From Chrysomallon squamiferum (Eukaryota; Mollusca; Gastropoda; Neomphalida; Peltospiridae), in assembly GCA_012295275.1 (NCBI GenBank), contig CM022673.1:22629413-22693412 (forward strand): a stretch of 64,000 nt of DNA, in the 5' to 3' direction. How positions within the stretch are numbered: position 1 is the stretch's first letter; each line of letters begins with the position of its first letter. Made by a program: the position numbers and the translations under genes. This document shows positions 13,482 through 24,436 of this stretch, piece after piece. The notes under the pieces were generated by a model. It was given only the letters and a program-made list of their open reading frames with translations, had not been told where the DNA came from and did not search any database.

Positions 13482-14639
13482 AATTGGCACGTTTGTTGCT
13501 AAGCTGAATATTTATACATTTTCGTTTATAGTTACATTCTGAAAATATTTATTTGTTGTTTTTTTTACATTTTTTATCCTGTATATTTTGTCAAAATCTT
13601 CATTTTAGGAAGCATATTAAACAGACAAAAACAAAGAAAGTTTGAGAAGCATGGGTCACTGTAATTTAACGCGTCTTTGATTAATAATTATAATATCTTA
13701 ACATCACGCTAAGCAAGAGCTTTTAATTTTGACGGATTGTCGTTAAAACCAGGTCTCTTGGCATGATATGTTGCAAACTGCAAAAGGAAAACGATGTAAA
13801 CTTTGCCAGTGAAAGAAGCAAAAACAAACTGCTTCTTCAAATATCGGCCGGTAATTCATCATTCAGTCACAAGAGGGTATGCAACACGCACGTGCTGCGC
13901 TGTGACGATGAGCGCTGTTTTCAAAGACGTGCCGAGAAATTTTGTGTGGGTTAACTGACAAAGAAGCACGTTGATGGATTTGATGTTTGTTGTGATATTA
14001 TTTTACATGTTACTCTCCTACAATAAGCACTAGATATTCGCACTTGCAACAGTCGACGCGCACTCTATTTGGCTGATTCTCTACGTACAAGAGCATGCAT
14101 TAGCATGTCATTAAGATCACCAAGGAAAGGGTTTATTTTGAAAGATTTAGTTTCAAAACAAGGTGGTGGATAGATAACACAAACTGATATGAGTATCTAA
14201 ACATGAGACCGAATTAGCTTAAACTTTTGAAAAGACACGAAACTCCCAGAAATTCTAAATATTAAGATTACGTAGATAGCTTAAACTTGCCAACAATATT
14301 CTGGTTTTAAAAATGCATATAAATACATACATACATACGCATGAACGTACACACACATGCATGCACACATATGCCACATGCGAACATGCATAAAAAACAC
14401 TAAGAAAATTAATTTTATTTTCAAATTCTACAACTGAAATATTTACACATCATGGTATTGTGGTAATAAACATATAAATAACAACGCAGTTGCACCTGCT
14501 GCAGTCACGGTTGTGAATGGATGGATATAGTGACGGTGATGTAACCGTACCTGGTGTACCTACAACGTTAAACATAGTGGATTCATATACTATACAGCAA
14601 TTACAGATGTCAGCATTAATACTGGCAAAAGGAGGAAAC

Positions 14640-14775
14640 TTGGAACTGGTCCAGGCGCGTGATTGGCATCGTATTCGTCTGCTTCTGCTCGGAGCGCGCG
14701 CTCTGACGCGCGTGTCGGTCAAACTCACGTAGGTAGAGGCGGGCTGGATACAGCTTGGTGCAGAAAAACCAGAAG
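14640..14775 (+). promoter_or_regulatory. Probable twist promoter, CpG-rich with inverted CCAAT box
   Basis: This is one of the most CpG-dense stretches in the window, with clustered GCGCGC and ACGCGCG steps at about 14690-14715 against an AT-rich background. An ATTGG (inverted CCAAT box) lies at 14662-14666. It sits about 0.5-0.65 kb upstream of the twist ATG on the same strand, with no other gene nearby. The transcription start is not resolvable by eye and no convincing TATA box is present. The 5'UTR would be roughly 500 bases long and contain several upstream ATGs. Confidence 0.5.
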
Positions 14776-15282
14776 CGTGGTACCAAACACTTGTGGGATT
14801 ATTAGGTTAACTTTCACATTCTGCTCTATGTTAACTGGAAGACTAAATATATATATTATTTTTATTATGACATTCCAAAACGAATGAAATACAGGATAAG
14901 ACGACTTCAGTGCTCGGCTGATTATGTTTTTGGTTTTGTGCTACAATTATTTTCGTGTTATTGTGTAGTTCTTTGTTTCTTTGAATTGAAGCCATAGTTT
15001 ATAGACTAATGGATCTTATAAATATAACAAATCTATGAAACAATTTTGATTTGGAGTCAGATAAATACACTCGTCAGTGAAATTCGTAAACTATCAATAA
15101 AGAAGAATCTTTGACCAGTGGTTCTTTTTATTTTGAAAAAATAATGGACAATGTGAGAAAATTGTAGCTAATGAAAGAAGATTAATTTAAAACTAAATAA
15201 AATAAATTAAAATTCTGCAGACTTTGAAAAAAGAAACACCAGTGAGGAGTTGACGTACATTTTGCTGGATGTTGTTAACAAA

Positions 15283-15867
15283 ATGGTTCCCGAGCAACTC
15301 TCGATCACGGAACAATCAGCTTATGACACAAGCTGCCACCATGAACTTGGTGTCCAAAACCAGGAGTCACAAGACAGCTCAGAATTCGGCGGCAGCAACA
15401 GTATCAAGGAGGAAGATCTTGACGACGAATTCGATGGCAATGATGGGAACAATTTGTCAAATGAGCACGACTTAGAAAAAAGAGCTCAGCGTAAACGTTA
15501 CAAACGAGAAGGAGATCCAAACTGCATCAAGAAGATCCGTTCACGAAAACAGCCTCAAACATTCGAAGACATACAAAATCAACGAGTCATGGCTAATGTT
15601 CGTGAACGCCAAAGAACTCAGTCCCTGAACGAAGCTTTCGCCCAACTGAGAAAAATCATTCCAACTCTGCCTTCGGACAAACTGAGCAAAATCCAAACAT
15701 TAAAATTAGCAGCCAGATATATAGATTTTTTGTACCAAGTGTTACGCAGTGAGGAGATTGACGCGAAACTGAGTACAAGCTGTAATTATGTAGCTCATGA
15801 AAGACTCAGCTACGCTTTTTCTGTATGGAGAATGGAAGGCGCTTGGTCCATGACTGGAAACTCGTGA
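15283..15867 (+). CDS. twist: Twist-family bHLH transcription factor (complete coding exon)
   Basis: This encodes a nuclear DNA-binding protein of 194 residues. Twist proteins dimerise with E-proteins or themselves through the helix-loop-helix, bind CANNTG E-boxes, and control mesoderm and mesenchyme development in animals. Seen in the sequence: an acidic stretch at residues 43-55 ([13 protein letters not shown]), basic nuclear-localisation-like clusters at about 66-75 and 83-89, the bHLH at about 100-154 (basic region [19 protein letters not shown], then [19 protein letters not shown]), and the WR motif or Twist box at 168-190 ([19 protein letters not shown]). Residues around the bHLH and the WR motif are what separate Twist from Hand, Paraxis and other bHLH proteins. 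The start is the ATG at 15283 in a strong context (A at -3, G at +4). The frame is open for 11 codons further upstream but has no other ATG there. Length is typical of the family and there are no frameshifts. The reading frame is unbroken, so the coding region is a single exon. The identification is near certain; orthology within the animal Twist family is inferred. Confidence 0.97.
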   Translation: MVPEQLSITEQSAYDTSCHHELGVQNQESQDSSEFGGSNSIKEEDLDDEFDGNDGNNLSNEHDLEKRAQRKRYKREGDPNCIKKIRSRKQPQTFEDIQNQRVMANVRERQRTQSLNEAFAQLRKIIPTLPSDKLSKIQTLKLAARYIDFLYQVLRSEEIDAKLSTSCNYVAHERLSYAFSVWRMEGAWSMTGNS

Positions 15868-15888
15868 CGGCTTTCCAGGGACAGTCCA

Positions 15889-15961
15889 GTAAGTACAAGG
15901 TTATATTCTTTGTTATATTTTTGGTCTTCTATTTCTTTTTTTCTTTTTTTAAATTTTACAG
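15889..15961 (+). other. 3'UTR intron of twist (73 bp)
   Basis: A consensus donor GTAAGT (15889-15894) lies 21 bases after the stop codon. The matching acceptor is a long T-rich tract ending TTTTACAG at 15961. The intron is only 73 bases long. Vertebrate TWIST1 is known to have its whole coding sequence in exon 1 and its single intron in the 3'UTR, so this position agrees with an old gene structure. The donor sequence is strong. Pairing it with this particular acceptor is my inference, and a more distant acceptor is possible. Confidence 0.7.
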
Positions 15962-16030
15962 TAAACCACAGTTTAAATTTAGTGAATTGTAACTAAAAAT
16001 AATTCTTTGAGTAAGAATAAAGCCATCAGT
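15962..16030 (+). other. Candidate start of twist 3'UTR exon 2 with poly(A) signal
   Basis: Sequence after the proposed acceptor is non-coding. The first AATAAA hexamer is at 16016-16021. In DNA this AT-rich the hexamer is common by chance, so the true 3' end may lie further downstream. Confidence 0.3.
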
Positions 16031-16374
16031 AGCAATAACAAAATAAACAATAACAACAAGAAAAAAATAACAGTAATAATAACTAAAAAATCACCATTAA
16101 AGTTGATATATTATTATCAACAAATATTTTATGTAGAATAAGAATACCAAATTTGCAGAAAAGAAAGAACAGTATTAATAAATGTTAAATTATTCTCTAT
16201 TACACTACCTTCTGGGGATTTTAAAACAAAAGTGAAAAGCATTACTTTAACGCGAATAAGAATTTTCATTTAGATATTTGTTTTCATTTATTATCAACAT
16301 CGTTTTGTTATCCAAAACAAATATAGCTAAATCACATTAAGTAACAGTCTTTAGAAAAAGACATTATTTAACTC

Positions 16375-16413
<39 letters not shown>

Positions 16414-16552
16414 CTAAAAGTCTATATGTCTGAATGCTTACATATAAATACAGCGGTTAGAATCATGCTAGTGAATTAATGACAATGTAACATAACGTAA
16501 TTGCTTATTCATATATATTTTTTCACTTTTATTTATTTATTTATTTATTTTA

Positions 16553-16599
<47 letters not shown>

Positions 16600-16609
16600 A
16601 ATTATTATT
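16553..16609. repeat. Palindromic AAT/ATT microsatellite
   Basis: Eight AAT units switch directly to eight ATT units at about 16576, forming a near-perfect inverted repeat able to fold into a hairpin. Confidence 0.92.
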
Positions 16610-17002
16610 TAAATGTTATGATTATTTTATTTTCATTACTTACTTTTTATTTAAAAATATAAAAAAAAGTTGTGAGGAATGCCTCAAACAGTTCACCATT
16701 CTATCTCTTTTTAAAGTCCATTTCGCCTATATTCCTGCTGTTTTATAATGTACAGAAATTGAAAGATATATTACGAAAAATAAATAATTCGCCTAAATAC
16801 CTCGATATCGTATTTGTACCATGTAGAGCTATCAGCCCTGTTGAAATCTGAGTAAATATATTTCCGCTATGGGAATCCTTATCGCCAGGCTCCGATAACA
16901 TACGAAGATGAATGAGCATTTCTCATAAATTAACCTTTAAAATGAATTAACCGTTTAACAAAGAAGTGCGTCCAGTTTTAATTCATATAAAAAACTTTAT
17001 AT

Positions 17003-17065
17003 TTATTATTATTATTATTATGATTATTATTATTATTATTATTATTATCATCATCATTATTATTA
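17003..17065. repeat. (ATT)n microsatellite with ATG and ATC variants
   Basis: About 20 ATT-type triplets, including one GAT and three ATC units. Confidence 0.93.
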
Positions 17066-17781
17066 CTGATAGCCAGCTTTACAATTCCTTTTTTGTGGTA
17101 CAATATATTTTTATTGTTATTATTATATTCATGAGTAAGCTTTTCCTTAAAAATATACTTATGTTTCTTTAATGTTAAATAAAGGTTTCTATCTGAGGCA
17201 TTTAATATTGCCACAAACTCCTGTAGCTAAAAACCTATGAGAAGGTGTATTCATTTTTATTTCAAATTCTTATTTTTTACATATTGACTAAAGAAAAAGA
17301 TAGGCATGCCAGACCATGAGAAGGAATTACGTTTCTTATCATGACATAAATGAGATAAGAATTTTACACCGGAAACCAATAACTGACAGATTTGAAAACT
17401 TAAACAACATAAATGACTAGGAAATTACGTTTCCTTTTTAAAAGCAAATATACATTTACATAGCGACTTTTTCGAGTTTGTATGAGTCTCTTCATAATAA
17501 ATTTGTTTATATTATAGACTACTTTTAATTGTAATATCCTTTTAAAAAATATATATATATATATTTGTTATACTACTATTATTATTATTATCATTAATTT
17601 TTGTTTTGCTGCATTTTTCATTTCATTCATTAATTTATTTAGTTAATATTTTAGAAATTTAATTACGTTTTTCATAATATTTATGTATGTGCAATGATGA
17701 AACAAATATATGACAATGAAATAAAAAATAAACAATGCTATAATATTAATTACATATATACGTACCTAATTTTCTTTTCTT

Positions 17782-17842
17782 TTATTATTATTGTTATTAT
17801 TATTATTATTATTATCATTATTATTATTATTATTATTATTTT
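17782..17842. repeat. (ATT)n microsatellite
   Basis: About 20 ATT triplets with one GTT and one ATC interruption. Confidence 0.93.
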
Positions 17843-18744
17843 AACAATGAAATATATATTTAGTGCTTCTTGTAGTTATACTGTATAAAACCAAATGTCC
17901 TGTTATTTTCCTAAAACTGATTTTGTCTTATCCTCTGCTGTGTGATAAACCAGTTTAACTGTAAAAAATATTTAAACTCTCTTTTCACCGGAAATCCATT
18001 AAGACGCGTATTAGAGACCACTTTCCTAACAGCTGATAATACATAGTTTACTTGTAACGCGTCATCACAACTTAACACTCAGGGGAAACGTCCGCGGCTT
18101 TCCATTTTATAAACACGTGCTTCAGTTGATATATATAAACTTCCTTATAAAAAGGTTAATCAAATAAATAAACAAAAATAATAATTAAGAAAAAAAGAGG
18201 AAAATTTGAATACATAATATATTTTAATCAACTGAAATATAATAGTAATAATATTAAGAATAAAATCAATAATAAAAATAAATTAAGATACAAATTTAGA
18301 AAATCTTAATACAGGAGAAATATGAACGAATCAATTTAAGATATACTGTTTTAAGATTCATAAAATTAAAAAAAAAGACTGTAACTGATCAGCAAATTTT
18401 TGATTTATTTAGAAAGTCTATATTCGTAAGTAAAAATTATTTTCTAAATTAATTTTCTAAAATTTCATTTTGAAAATCTACCCGTGTGTCTTTTTTTGAA
18501 ACATTTTGGTTTCTTTGATTACTTTTATTTAAATCTTTTTAAATCGCAGTAATATTTACATTTCTCTCTATACATTTTGATCACTCTTGAACTGAAATTG
18601 AAAACTACAAAATAAAAATATCAAAACTTGTCATGTATGACAAACGTTTGATAATAATTAAGTCTGAGAAACCATCTGTTTTTGCATCTCATGGGCTATT
18701 TATTCAGATCTGTGTCCCTTTTTAAATGATTTAAAACCACAAAC

Positions 18745-18790
18745 CGTAGCCTCGGGTCAACCAGTGATAAAACAGAGACTGTAACCATAA
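18745..18790 (+). mobile_element. Possible degenerate tRNA-SINE fragment
   Basis: The string TAGCCTCGGGTCAACCA (18747-18763) resembles, from memory, the conserved body of abundant octopus tRNA-derived SINEs (TAGCCTCGGGCCGACCA). Only this short core matches well, and no tRNA-like head was found next to it. This is weak evidence. Confidence 0.25.
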
Positions 18791-19439
18791 GTAAGTAAAT
18801 CACTAGCTCATCCCGTATAACTATAAAAACTTGTATTAAAATTGCTGAACGTGTGTCCATGGGTTCCGTATTTCATTATTTTGCTAGTCAGCTATGTTTC
18901 AAATTAGCCGTCGTCTAGTTTACATATGGGAATTGTATTGTATATTCTTGTATATGAACAAATTAAACTGAGTGGGATACTATACTTTCTATATGAGTTT
19001 GGATCACTCCGTCTTTTTATTTCTGAATAACATTATTTATACTGACTTGAATTTTTAATCTTCGTCAGACTAATTCAAATTATATTAATATTAACCTTTA
19101 TGAACTTCGGCCCTATATTAAGCCATTATTTGTTAAGTTATAACTTTTTCATTACTACTGCCAGCTCTGATTAAATGTTAAAATAATTTTTGAAAATAAA
19201 TGTTTTAATAAATTAGATGTATATTATCGAAGTCTTCTAACCAAACCCACAGTAGTTTTAATACACATTCTGGTTACCCTGTGCATGTAATCTATTTATT
19301 TGGTAAAACAATAACATTTTATTACTGACATATGAAATATATTTTTATACACTAGTGTACATCTGTATAAACACAGACATGCTGCTTTTTTCTTCTATTT
19401 TTTTCATGTTTTTAAACAATTTTTAATTACTTGAATAAC

Positions 19440-19760
19440 AGCTGCAGGAGGCGGCAGGAAAGTGCGTTTGATCTTATTAGAAACACGAAAGAAACAACAA
19501 CAAACGAACAATAAGAAACCTAGCTTCGATTAGAAAAATGTTTATCCTCAACATAATAATTCGCCGCAAGCGATTATCTCGTGCTCTCCGTTGCTATGGA
19601 AACTCAGAAAATAATCCACACAAGTATACAAGTAATAAAATGGCATTGCTCCGGTTGAAACGACGGAGGTGAGACTCGTAGGGTTTATACTCTGAGCAAA
19701 TTTTCTGAAATGCTAGAATGTCATCTTTCCTACACCTGCGCGTGTCTGGCTACTTATGAA
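19440..19760. promoter_or_regulatory. GC-richer island with an RFX X-box
   Basis: This is less AT-rich than its flanks and free of microsatellites. At 19590-19603 it contains GTTGCTATGGAAAC, a very good match to the RFX X-box consensus (an imperfect inverted repeat, as in GTTGCCATGGAAAC). RFX factors drive ciliary genes in animals. A start-proximal X-box would normally mark a ciliary gene promoter, but no exon is visible next to it. It could instead be a distal enhancer. Confidence 0.4.
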
Positions 19761-20959
19761 TTCTTTATCTTTCCAAAGACTACATGCTTGTAGTCACTCA
19801 TAAACACACACACACATACACACAGAAACAACTGTCCTAATTACAATATTACTTTTTTTTAAAATAATTTCAGTATATATATAATTTTCATGTCATAATT
19901 CAAAGTATGTTAAAACTGAATTTAATTATAACCAATGTCGTCAAAACGGATAAGCTACATTTTCAGTATATTTAAACTTAAAATTGTTTTTCATCAAAAT
20001 TACTTTAGATGTTTTTCTCGTCTGTTAATGCATGAGTTATTTTTTCCTTGCTTTTTGGTCTTGATGAATTAAAAATGTGAGTGTTTTGATACTTACAATA
20101 AATCAAAAATAAGCGTCTGAAAAATAATGCTGGGAAGTCTTTTCGGGTCTTTGCCGTTCTCCATTGAGATGATTGGAACTGGCACAAAAAAAAAAAATGG
20201 ACACCTGCAATTGAACGAAATAAAATGCCTGCTAGTTCGTGGTGTATAAGTAAAACTCAAGAGAATGTCGTGGTTAGATACTTCACAGGCGGTAGAACTG
20301 GAGGCGGCAGACGTCGTTAAACACATCACAGGAAGTAAGAACAAGTGTATCATACTGCTTTCTTCATGAAGGCGAAATTCAATATGGCAAATATATGGAA
20401 AACAGTTCGAAAAATCATACCTTTTGCCTCGTTTCTGCAGACAGTGTGTTTTCGTGGAGTAGACATGCAGCGAGGTAGATTCTTTGATTATTTCCCCTTA
20501 TTAAAAGCAGTCACAATGTTCAATACTTATTTTTATTACATTTAATTTATTTACGTTCTGAGCGTTTTTGTACGATAAACAAGTATCAACTATAGAAGAT
20601 TTTTTCCCCTTCTTTTCATTTCACTCAAATTATTAGTATGAAAAGAGATAAAAAGTTACTTTAAATAATGAAGAACATTATGATGTTGATGATGAAGATA
20701 AGAATAAATTACAGTTATATAATCATCAAGTTCATAATTATTAACCATTCAGAAAAAGAAATAAAGTGAGATTTTATAGTTTTTATGACAGAATTTGTGA
20801 TGTTTAAACAGCCCCTTATTTGCTGAAGGCAATGTATCTTGCTAACTCGCGGAAACTAATTAATCAATACAAGCAGCCAATACAGTTATAGATTAAACAG
20901 TATTTTGGAGCGTTGTTATTTCTTCAGTTGTTTGGGCAGTTTCTTTGGCTTTCTTAAAA

Positions 20960-20993
<34 letters not shown>

Positions 20994-21639
20994 GAAAAAA
21001 TGTTATAAAAAAGAGCGAACATTTACATTTTTTACCTGCACCGTCCTCTAACTGTTTTTCCGAACATTTTTTTTTATGACCGGAAGTTAAGAAATTCCAT
21101 CAAATAAAACGTTTTCTTTATGAAAGTGTTGCCTAAAAGTCGGATACATAATGTAATCATAGCTCCATTTCCCTTTCTGCTGGAAGCCGACACTAAATCC
21201 CGTACACTTGACCTCTTACACGTTTCTTAGAGACACCTGGCTAAAACGTTCACATGTAAAATGTACCCAGTTAATCACAAACAGACAGTCTCAGTTTCGT
21301 CTCTTTTCTGTACATTTCAAAATTTTATGCATACATTGATAACGAGCTTGTGTGCTGTTTTTGTGTTCATGCGTATGTAGCTATATATGTCTGTATGTAT
21401 ACCTGTATGTACTTTTTTGATATTTCTGTTTCTTTTTATTGTAGTAATTTTAGATTATTAAACACAAATATAATATTTTGGTTGCAAAGGTCGAAAAACT
21501 GGCACAAATAAATAGCAATCTAGCAGCTATGACACTTTAGCAAATTAACGAAATTAAATTATGCATACAGAACTGTTATAAGCTTGCGATATCAGAATTT
21601 GTAAATAATCATTCGTTTATGAAGTTAGCAATAATCACT
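19761..21639. other. Gene-free region
   Basis: No gene is supported. A CA-rich patch lies at 19805-19825 and an AAT array at 20959-20992. The block 20280-20470 is slightly GC-richer but has no splice or coding signal I trust. Confidence 0.65.
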
Positions 21640-22060
21640 GTGGACTCCTGACCCAGAGGCCATCCTTGGCAATGTCAGAGATCGCAGCCGACTTAGGCGT
21701 CCCTGAACATACTTCTGGACGTGGGCACGTAAAACGAGTTCCCACACCTCCAGTACTATAAATTAATGAAATTAAGCCTCGGAAATTGACTTTTTCTATA
21801 AAATAGCTATTACTTCATTGCAACCATTAAGCGTAAACCATAGCAGACAAACATCTTTTATGCCAACCTATAATAATCCAGTTTAAACTCCTACCAGGAT
21901 CACTTTGGCACAATTTGGCGAAGAGAAAATTCTGAAGGACACTATACGTTATTTCAGCCATTGCAAAATCTACGCGCACGTGCCTTTCACCGCCTTTGAA
22001 CTCTGATTAACTGCGATTCCCTCACTAATGGGTTCGTGCACGTGTTTTTTGTAGAAAGAG
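21640..22060. other. GC-richer, non-repetitive island
   Basis: This is noticeably richer in G+C than its surroundings (especially 21645-21750 and 21970-22045) with no simple repeats. GCACGTG-type E-boxes occur at about 21976-21982 and 22039-22043. No open frame of note exists. It may be a conserved non-coding element in the desert between the two genes. Confidence 0.35.
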
Positions 22061-22317
22061 ATGTTACGGACAATGGTATTTGTGAACTGACTGGGTAGCG
22101 GTCATAATAAAACGGTTGTGAAATAATCTTGCTTATTTACAGATATTAAAAATTAAAACTAAATAACTACTGATCTTCTTATATTATTTTTGCTATTACT
22201 GCTATTATTTATTTATTTATATTATTACCTTGATATAACAGTATTCTACAGCTTCACCGAGCCACATGGTTTTGCTTAAAAAAGAACAGTATTATATTCG
22301 CATTTTATTACATATAA

Positions 22318-22371
22318 CACATATAACACATATACATATGCACAGACATATATACATATACAAACACACAG

Positions 22372-22402
<31 letters not shown>

Positions 22403-22619
22403 CACACACACACACACATATATAATATATACACACATACATATATAAATACACAAGCCCATTCATATATATATGTATACATATATACATACATACATAT
22501 TATGTATGCTTGCACGCGTACATAGATACATACAGACACGTTCATACAAATGTACCTAATGTAAATATGCATACCACAGTTAATATAGCCTCATTCTGTC
22601 AGTTCAAATATAGCATAAG

Positions 22620-22687
<68 letters not shown>

Positions 22688-22710
22688 TCAATATATATAT
22701 ATATATATAT
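22318..22710. repeat. (CA)n, (TACA)n and (TA)n microsatellite cluster
   Basis: CA arrays at about 22359-22392 and 22402-22418 and mixed CATA/TATA sequence to about 22500 are followed by long TA runs at 22620-22684 and 22692-22710. Reading frames here are artefacts of the repeats. Confidence 0.9.
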
Positions 22711-22740
22711 ACAGGGTGGTCCAAAAGTAGGTGAACAGTA
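22711..22740 (+). mobile_element. Mariner-like terminal inverted repeat
   Basis: After a TA run the sequence ACAGGGTGGTCCAAAAGTAG begins, continuing GTGAACAG. This resembles mariner/Tc1-type ends (CAGGGTGGTCC..., inserted at TA). About 470 bases on, GACTTCACCTACTTCC at 23189-23204 matches the inverted inner part (11 identical bases), which suggests a diverged right end. No transposase is present, so this is at best a MITE or remnant of about 0.5 kb. Confidence 0.5.
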
Positions 22741-22882
22741 AATTATAACATTTATTTTGAGATTACATATACAATTATATATATATATATATATACAGAT
22801 TAAATTTAAATAATTGTAGTTATAAAATTTTAAATATTATAGCTCACATACCATAGTTATAATGAACACCATTGTAATAATA

Positions 22883-22900
22883 TAACCCTAACCCTAACCC
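22883..22900 (-). repeat. Short interstitial telomere-like repeat (CCCTAA)3
   Basis: Three units of the animal telomere repeat (TAACCC on +, TTAGGG on -) lie just before a GT array and within the mariner-like remnant. Three units can arise by chance or from end-repair. It is not a telomere. Confidence 0.8.
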
Positions 22901-22917
22901 ACATGTGTACATGTATA

Positions 22918-22918
<1 letters not shown>

Positions 22919-22968
<50 letters not shown>
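22919..22968. repeat. (TG)n microsatellite
   Basis: About 25 TG units. Confidence 0.95.
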
Positions 22969-22971
<3 letters not shown>

Positions 22972-23224
22972 TGAGTGTTTGTGTGTGTGCAAATATATAT
23001 AGGGGTTGGTTTTGGTTTATATTTGTTCTGACTGACCATTTAATTACGAACTGTCAACAATTGCTAAAGATGCTATAAGCTGCGGTTTATATTATTTCTG
23101 ACATTAAATCATTATCTCAAATATTATTCATGCACTGGTTTTTGATGTACTTTTTATGTGCAATAATTAACTGCTTTTGTAAGCAGGACTTCACCTACTT
23201 CCAATAACTAAATGTCAATAAGCA

Positions 23225-23226
<2 letters not shown>

Positions 23227-23269
<43 letters not shown>
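23227..23269. repeat. Poly(A) run, 43 bp
   Basis: An uninterrupted adenine run immediately downstream of the proposed right end of the mariner-like remnant. It may be the tail of an unrecognised retroposon. Confidence 0.95.
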
Positions 23270-23271
<2 letters not shown>

Positions 23272-23639
23272 CCTGTGCCAATTTCCACCAGTAAATAAGA
23301 ACGACAGATCAATGCTGTGCAGCTAAGCTTAACAAGTTCACCATGATTTGGATTTTATTGGAAAAATGCTTATTACAGAAACATGTTGCTGCTGGATATG
23401 TGTGTGTGTACGAGAGAGAGGGAGAGAGAGAAGAAGAAGAAGAAGAAGTGTGGGTTAATAATTATATCTTATCACCAATAAATATTCAGCGTCATACACA
23501 TTTTGTTTTTGTCTTTGTTTACATGACCAACCTCGTGCTCTCCTCACACCAAATGAGTACCACTTAAAATATCATAAAACTGCGAGACAGTATAAGGTAA
23601 CAGCATCAAAACTGAAACTTCTCCAGCCTCCATATAATT

Positions 23640-23880
23640 TCAAGTGCCCATTCCGGCGGCGACGAGCCGTTCACCGTGAGGACCGCTCGTCTCGCTACAA
23701 CCACGGCCCCGGGGAATAGCAATGAACATGTATTATGTGTCCTAGACCCCCGTGTTTGTTCTGGTTAGCGGCTGGAACAATCAAGCGAATGTCTGTCTCT
23801 TTGAACTGTATGTTCGCGTAATTCAACCCAACAACTGAGGACCGAATTACCGTATCCCGCCTTTGGACGTCCACTTGAAG
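23640..23880. promoter_or_regulatory. CpG island-like segment
   Basis: This is among the most GC- and CpG-rich sequence in the window, especially 23650-23720, where CCGGCGGCGACGAG and similar strings pack many CpGs into a few tens of bases. CpG-rich flanks continue to about 23880. No reading frame with a start codon or convincing splice sites fits it. It could be a promoter for a transcript I cannot see, a conserved enhancer, or a fragment of a mobile element. Confidence 0.4.
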
Positions 23881-24311
23881 TTCACAATGAAAGAAATAAT
23901 AATAATAATAATAATTCTATTACATTTTTTAAAATTTTATACATGAAGATGTTTTATTTATCAATTATTTCAGTATGTTCTTTTCATTCAGTTCTCTTTT
24001 AGGGGAATATTTTTTTAACAGAATTTCACTAAATCGTTTCTTGTTTGCTGTATAATTTTCAACAATCTTTCGCCTCAGTATTTTCAGTATTTTCGCATTT
24101 AAAATAAAAACAATCAGAAATGGTGTTCGCTATTACCTTATTACAATGGCGGTGGCTAGACGCATGGCATTAATGGTATTTACAGACTATTTCCTGTCAA
24201 AAAGTAATTCTTCTTCTTCCCACAGTTTCTGTGTTACCTTCTTGTTAATATGGACTAGTTTGGTCGGTAGATTTCACCCTGTGACACTATCTGATTTAAA
24301 GGGATCCGCTG

Positions 24312-24384
24312 TCTATAACGGGGTACGGAAAAAATGGCACAGTATTATATCACATTTCACATACATAAACACACAAACATATAA

Positions 24385-24436
<52 letters not shown>

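Larger units (their letters stand above)
16031..19439. other. Gene-free AT-rich region downstream of twist
   Basis: No coding sequence is supported. It holds AAT/ATT arrays at 16377-16412, 16553-16609, 17003-17065 and 17782-17842 and a possible SINE fragment at 18745-18790. Part of it may be twist 3'UTR or cis-regulatory DNA. Confidence 0.65.

Noticed and set aside
15250-15282. Eleven in-frame codons upstream of the twist ATG starting at a TTG
   Set aside because: Animal translation starts at ATG, and the ATG at 15283 has a strong Kozak context. The upstream codons show no Twist-like sequence.
22883-22900. Telomere or chromosome end
   Set aside because: Only three TTAGGG units are present, in the interior of the sequence and surrounded by ordinary DNA.
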